Assembly (NCBI RefSeq): GCF_014212015.1
Contig: NZ_JACJVN010000077.1
Coordinates: 1-64,000, forward strand
Origin: Cohnella lubricantis
GTDB lineage: Bacteria > Bacillota > Bacilli > Paenibacillales > Paenibacillaceae
Direction of reading: 5' to 3'
Length of the DNA stretch: 64,000 nt
Shown here in pieces: positions 61,336 through 64,000 of this stretch. The translations under genes were made by a program, and so were the position numbers. Position 1 is the first letter of the stretch. Every line of letters begins with the position of its first letter. The notes under the pieces were generated by a model. That model did not search any database and had not been told where the DNA came from. It saw nothing but the letters and a program-made list of their open reading frames with translations.

Positions 61336-61521
61336 TCATCTCCACCACCACCAACGCCAGATCAGCCAGATAATGACGGCGATCAACAGAAGGCCGCCCG
61401 TCAGATAGAAGAGGACGAAGAGAATCTTGCTCAGCACGAACAGCGCCAACACGCCCGCGAATCCGCAGGCTAACAAGACGAGCGGCTGCCTCCAAGGAAA
61501 AGGCCTGCGTGGCCGATACAT
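61336..61521 (-). CDS. Small membrane protein with Trp-rich C-terminus
   Basis: Not recognised. 61 residues: a basic start MYRPRRPFPWRQ, two hydrophobic segments (PLVLLACGFAGVLALFVL and FVLFYLTGGLLLIAVIIWLI) and an unusual WRWWWWR end. GGGAGG precedes the ATG at 61521, and it has a terminator of its own. Longer in-frame starts lie upstream without a ribosome binding site. Lies between clpC and the accessory operon; function unknown. Confidence 0.7.
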   Translation of the reverse strand: MYRPRRPFPWRQPLVLLACGFAGVLALFVLSKILFVLFYLTGGLLLIAVIIWLIWRWWWWR

Positions 61522-61660
61522 CGAGGTCTCCCTCCCTTGCGTTCGAGCGCTAAGCATGACTTGCCGATCGCATGGCCGAAGCCGGCTATCGGGACTCGGA
61601 CGTTGATATAGGGTATGGCCGCATACGCTTATTGGTGATGCGAAGGCGCAGTCCACAAGA

Positions 61661-61704
61661 AGAGGGCTCTCCCGGGAGCGCGTTACGCTCCGGGAGAGCC
61701 CTCT
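61661..61704 (-). terminator. Strong terminator after clpC
   Basis: A long near-perfect stem AGAGGGCTCTCCCGG ... CCGGGAGAGCCCTCT (about 19 bp with one bulge), followed on the minus strand by TCTTG. The stem is strong, the T run modest. Confidence 0.85.
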
Positions 61705-61717
61705 CTGTGAACTGCAA

Positions 61718-64000
61718 TTACGATACCGAGCCGACTTCGCCTTTGGTATTGACGACCAATTCGCCGTCCTTCTCGTCGATGACGAGCTTGTCGCCCTTGT
61801 GAATCTTGCCCATCAGCATCTCTTCGGACAGACGGTCCTCGATATGCTTCTGGATTGCGCGGCGCAGCGGGCGCGCGCCGTATTGCGGATCGTAGCCTTC
61901 CTTCGCGAGGAAGTTCTTCGCCTCTTCGGTCAGATCGAACTGCACGTCGTGATCCTTCAGCCGCTTGCGGAGATCGTCCGCCATCAGCGTAACGATCTGA
62001 GCGATGTGCTTCTCCTCCAGCGGATGGAAGACGATCATCTCGTCGATCCGGTTCAGGAACTCCGGACGGAACGACTTCTTCAGCTCCGCCAGCACCTTAT
62101 CCTTCATGACGTTATAATCGCGGCCTGCATCGTTCGCCGCCGTGAAGCCGAGCGTCGAGTTACGCTTGATCTGATCGGCGCCGACGTTGGACGTCATGAT
62201 AATCAGGGTGTTGCGGAAGTCGACGGTGCGGCCCTTGGAGTCGGTCAGACGGCCGTCCTCCAGCACCTGCAGGAGCACGTTGAATACTTCCGGATGGGCT
62301 TTCTCGATCTCGTCGAGCAAGACGACGGAGTATGGCTTACGGCGGACCTTCTCGGTCAACTGGCCGCCTTCGTCGTAGCCTACATACCCTGGAGGCGCGC
62401 CGACGAGACGCGAAGTCGAATGCTTCTCCATGTACTCCGACATGTCGATGCGGATGACCGCATTCTCGTCCCCGAACATCGCTTCCGCGAGCGCTCTGGC
62501 GAGCTCCGTCTTGCCGACGCCCGTCGGGCCGAGGAAGATGAACGAGCCGATCGGACGCTTCGGATCCTTCAGTCCCGCGCGGGAACGGCGCACGGCGCGG
62601 GCGACGGCCTTGACGGCTTCTTCCTGCCCGATGACACGATCGTGCAGGATATCCTCCATTTTGAGCAGGCGCTCCGTCTCTTCCTCCGCAAGCTTGCTCA
62701 CCGGAATGCCGGTCCAGCTGGCGACGACTTGCGCGATGTCCTCCGGCGTTACTTCGGAGTCGGTGCGGCCTTGCTTCTCCTTCCACTGGTTCTTCGTCGC
62801 TTCGAGCTCCTCGCGGATCTTCTGCTCCGTATCGCGGAGCGCCGCGGCTTTCTCGAATTCCTGGCTCTGAACCGACGCGTCCTTCTCCTTGCGGATGTCC
62901 TCCAGACGCTGCTCCAGCTGCTTCAGGTTCGGCGGAACCGTGTAGGAGCGGAGACGAACCTTCGAGCTCGCTTCGTCGATCAGATCGATCGCCTTATCCG
63001 GCAGGAACCGGTCGGTGATGTACCGGTCTGACAAGCGAACGGCCGCTTCAATCGATTCATCCGTGATCTTCACGCGATGATGCGCTTCGTAACGGTCGCG
63101 CAAGCCGTGAAGAATTTGGATCGCTTCATCCGGCGTAGGCTGATCCACCGTAATCGGCTGGAACCGGCGCTCCAACGCGGCGTCCTTCTCGATATATTTC
63201 CGATACTCATCCAACGTCGTAGCGCCGATGCATTGCAGCTCCCCGCGAGCCAGTGCCGGCTTCAGGATGTTGGACGCATCGATCGCGCCTTCCGCTCCGC
63301 CTGCGCCGATCAGCGTATGCAGCTCGTCGATGAACAGAATGACGTTGCCGGCTTGGCGTATCTCATCCATGATCTTCTTCAAGCGGTCTTCGAATTCGCC
63401 CCGGTACTTCGTGCCGGCGACGACCGAGCCCATGTCGAGCGTCATGACGCGCTTATCGCGCAGCGTCTCCGGAATCTCTCCGGCAACGATCTTCTGCGCG
63501 AGCCCTTCGGCGATCGCCGTCTTGCCGACGCCGGGTTCCCCGATGAGAACCGGATTGTTCTTCGTGCGGCGAGAGAGCACCTGGATGACGCGCTCGATCT
63601 CCTTCTGCCGCCCGATGACCGGGTCGATATGATTGTCGCGAGCGCTAGCCGTCAGATCGCGGGCCAGGCTGTCGAGCGTAGGCGTGCTGACATTGGCCGA
63701 AGGTCCGTGGTTCTGCGACACGCTCTCGCTGCTGCCGAGCAGCTGCAATACTTGCTGGCGCGCCTTATTCAGGCTGATGCCCAAATTGTTGAGCACGCGA
63801 GCCGCTACGCCTTCGCCTTCGCGAATGAGGCCAAGGAGAATATGCTCCGTGCCGACGTAGGTATGTCCGAGCTTGCGCGCTTCGTCCATCGACAGCTCGA
63901 TGACCTTCTTCGCGCGCGGGGTATAGGCGATATTGGTAGGCTGTTCCTGGCCGCGTCCGATGAGCGACTCCACCTCGTCCTGGATCTTCTCCAGCCCCAG
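61718..64000 (-). CDS. clpC: ATP-dependent Clp protease ATP-binding subunit ClpC (partial)
   Basis: Hsp100 unfoldase working with ClpP and the McsB adaptor in stress proteolysis and competence control. The right edge cuts off the first part of the N-terminal domain; the frame continues to base 64000 (LGLEKIQDE), so the GTG at 63973 is an internal valine. Seen in order: second N-domain repeat, AAA module 1 with GEPGVGKT, a UVR-type coiled middle domain ([20 protein letters not shown]), AAA module 2 with [14 protein letters not shown], and the C-terminal domain. ctsR-mcsA-mcsB should lie beyond the edge. Confidence 0.97.
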   Translation of the reverse strand: MGLEKIQDEVESLIGRGQEQPTNIAYTPRAKKVIELSMDEARKLGHTYVGTEHILLGLIREGEGVAARVLNNLGISLNKARQQVLQLLGSSESVSQNHGPSANVSTPTLDSLARDLTASARDNHIDPVIGRQKEIERVIQVLSRRTKNNPVLIGEPGVGKTAIAEGLAQKIVAGEIPETLRDKRVMTLDMGSVVAGTKYRGEFEDRLKKIMDEIRQAGNVILFIDELHTLIGAGGAEGAIDASNILKPALARGELQCIGATTLDEYRKYIEKDAALERRFQPITVDQPTPDEAIQILHGLRDRYEAHHRVKITDESIEAAVRLSDRYITDRFLPDKAIDLIDEASSKVRLRSYTVPPNLKQLEQRLEDIRKEKDASVQSQEFEKAAALRDTEQKIREELEATKNQWKEKQGRTDSEVTPEDIAQVVASWTGIPVSKLAEEETERLLKMEDILHDRVIGQEEAVKAVARAVRRSRAGLKDPKRPIGSFIFLGPTGVGKTELARALAEAMFGDENAVIRIDMSEYMEKHSTSRLVGAPPGYVGYDEGGQLTEKVRRKPYSVVLLDEIEKAHPEVFNVLLQVLEDGRLTDSKGRTVDFRNTLIIMTSNVGADQIKRNSTLGFTAANDAGRDYNVMKDKVLAELKKSFRPEFLNRIDEMIVFHPLEEKHIAQIVTLMADDLRKRLKDHDVQFDLTEEAKNFLAKEGYDPQYGARPLRRAIQKHIEDRLSEEMLMGKIHKGDKLVIDEKDGELVVNTKGEVGSVS

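Overview
The window reads as one end of the conserved ribosomal protein / RNA polymerase / sporulation super-cluster of a spore-forming Firmicute. Gene order follows Bacillus subtilis (clpC-radA-disA ... sigH-secE-nusG-rplKAJL-rpoBC-str-S10-spc-alpha-truA-rplM-rpsI-cwlD-salA-gerD-kbaA-pdaB), given here almost entirely on the minus strand. The GC-rich coding bias, the sporulation genes (gerD, kbaA, pdaB, cwlD, a spoIIM-family gene, sigH), type-Z S14 and strong GGAGG ribosome binding sites, frequently with GTG or TTG starts, point to a Paenibacillaceae-like organism (Paenibacillus or Cohnella relatives). The family assignment is an inference.

Layout, left to right. 1-260: tandem promoters and leader of an rRNA operon reading out of the left edge. 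343-5738: sporulation and germination block, including gerD and pdaB on the plus strand. 5826-7717: a cysH-sat sulfate assimilation pair with its own sigma-A promoter. 7922-9846: rpsI, rplM, truA. 9956-25125: alpha, spc and S10 operons (rplQ back to rpsJ). 25495-26217: a divergent cyclophilin lipoprotein. 26372-31138: str operon (tuf, fusA, rpsG, rpsL, L7Ae-like rplGB). 31232-32034: an ABC ATPase beside a collapsed permease remnant. 32621-39909: rpoC and rpoB. 40256-44419: ybxB-type methyltransferase, rplL/J with an L10-type leader, rplA/K, nusG, secE, rpmG. 44761-49765: sigH, yacP/rae1, rlmB, mrnC, cysS, cysE, the last preceded by a cysteine T-box. 50324-53064: gltX, ispF, ispD. 53156-58306: PIN-TRAM membrane protein, a MazG-like small gene (plus strand), pssA, disA, radA. 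58452-61096: an accessory four-gene operon (two tandem glycosyltransferase paralogues, a methyltransferase, a CatB-type acetyltransferase). 61336-61521: a small membrane protein. 61718-64000: clpC, cut by the right edge.

Most of the window is core machinery: transcription, translation, Sec export, stress proteolysis, c-di-AMP synthesis and DNA repair, isoprenoid precursor and cysteine synthesis, and sporulation signalling. Three genes that are normally separate entries but very short were recovered by reading the gaps: rpmJ, rpmD and rpmG. Many starts were moved downstream from the longest open frame on Shine-Dalgarno spacing and family length.

Nothing here is clearly a new defence or mobile system. 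The best candidates for novelty are the glycosyltransferase/methyltransferase/acetyltransferase operon inserted between clpC and radA, the MazG-like gene between the PIN-TRAM gene and pssA, the decayed ABC transporter between rpoC and the str operon, and a stem-loop that would mask the cwlD ribosome binding site. The ECF transporter genes usual between rplQ and truA are absent.
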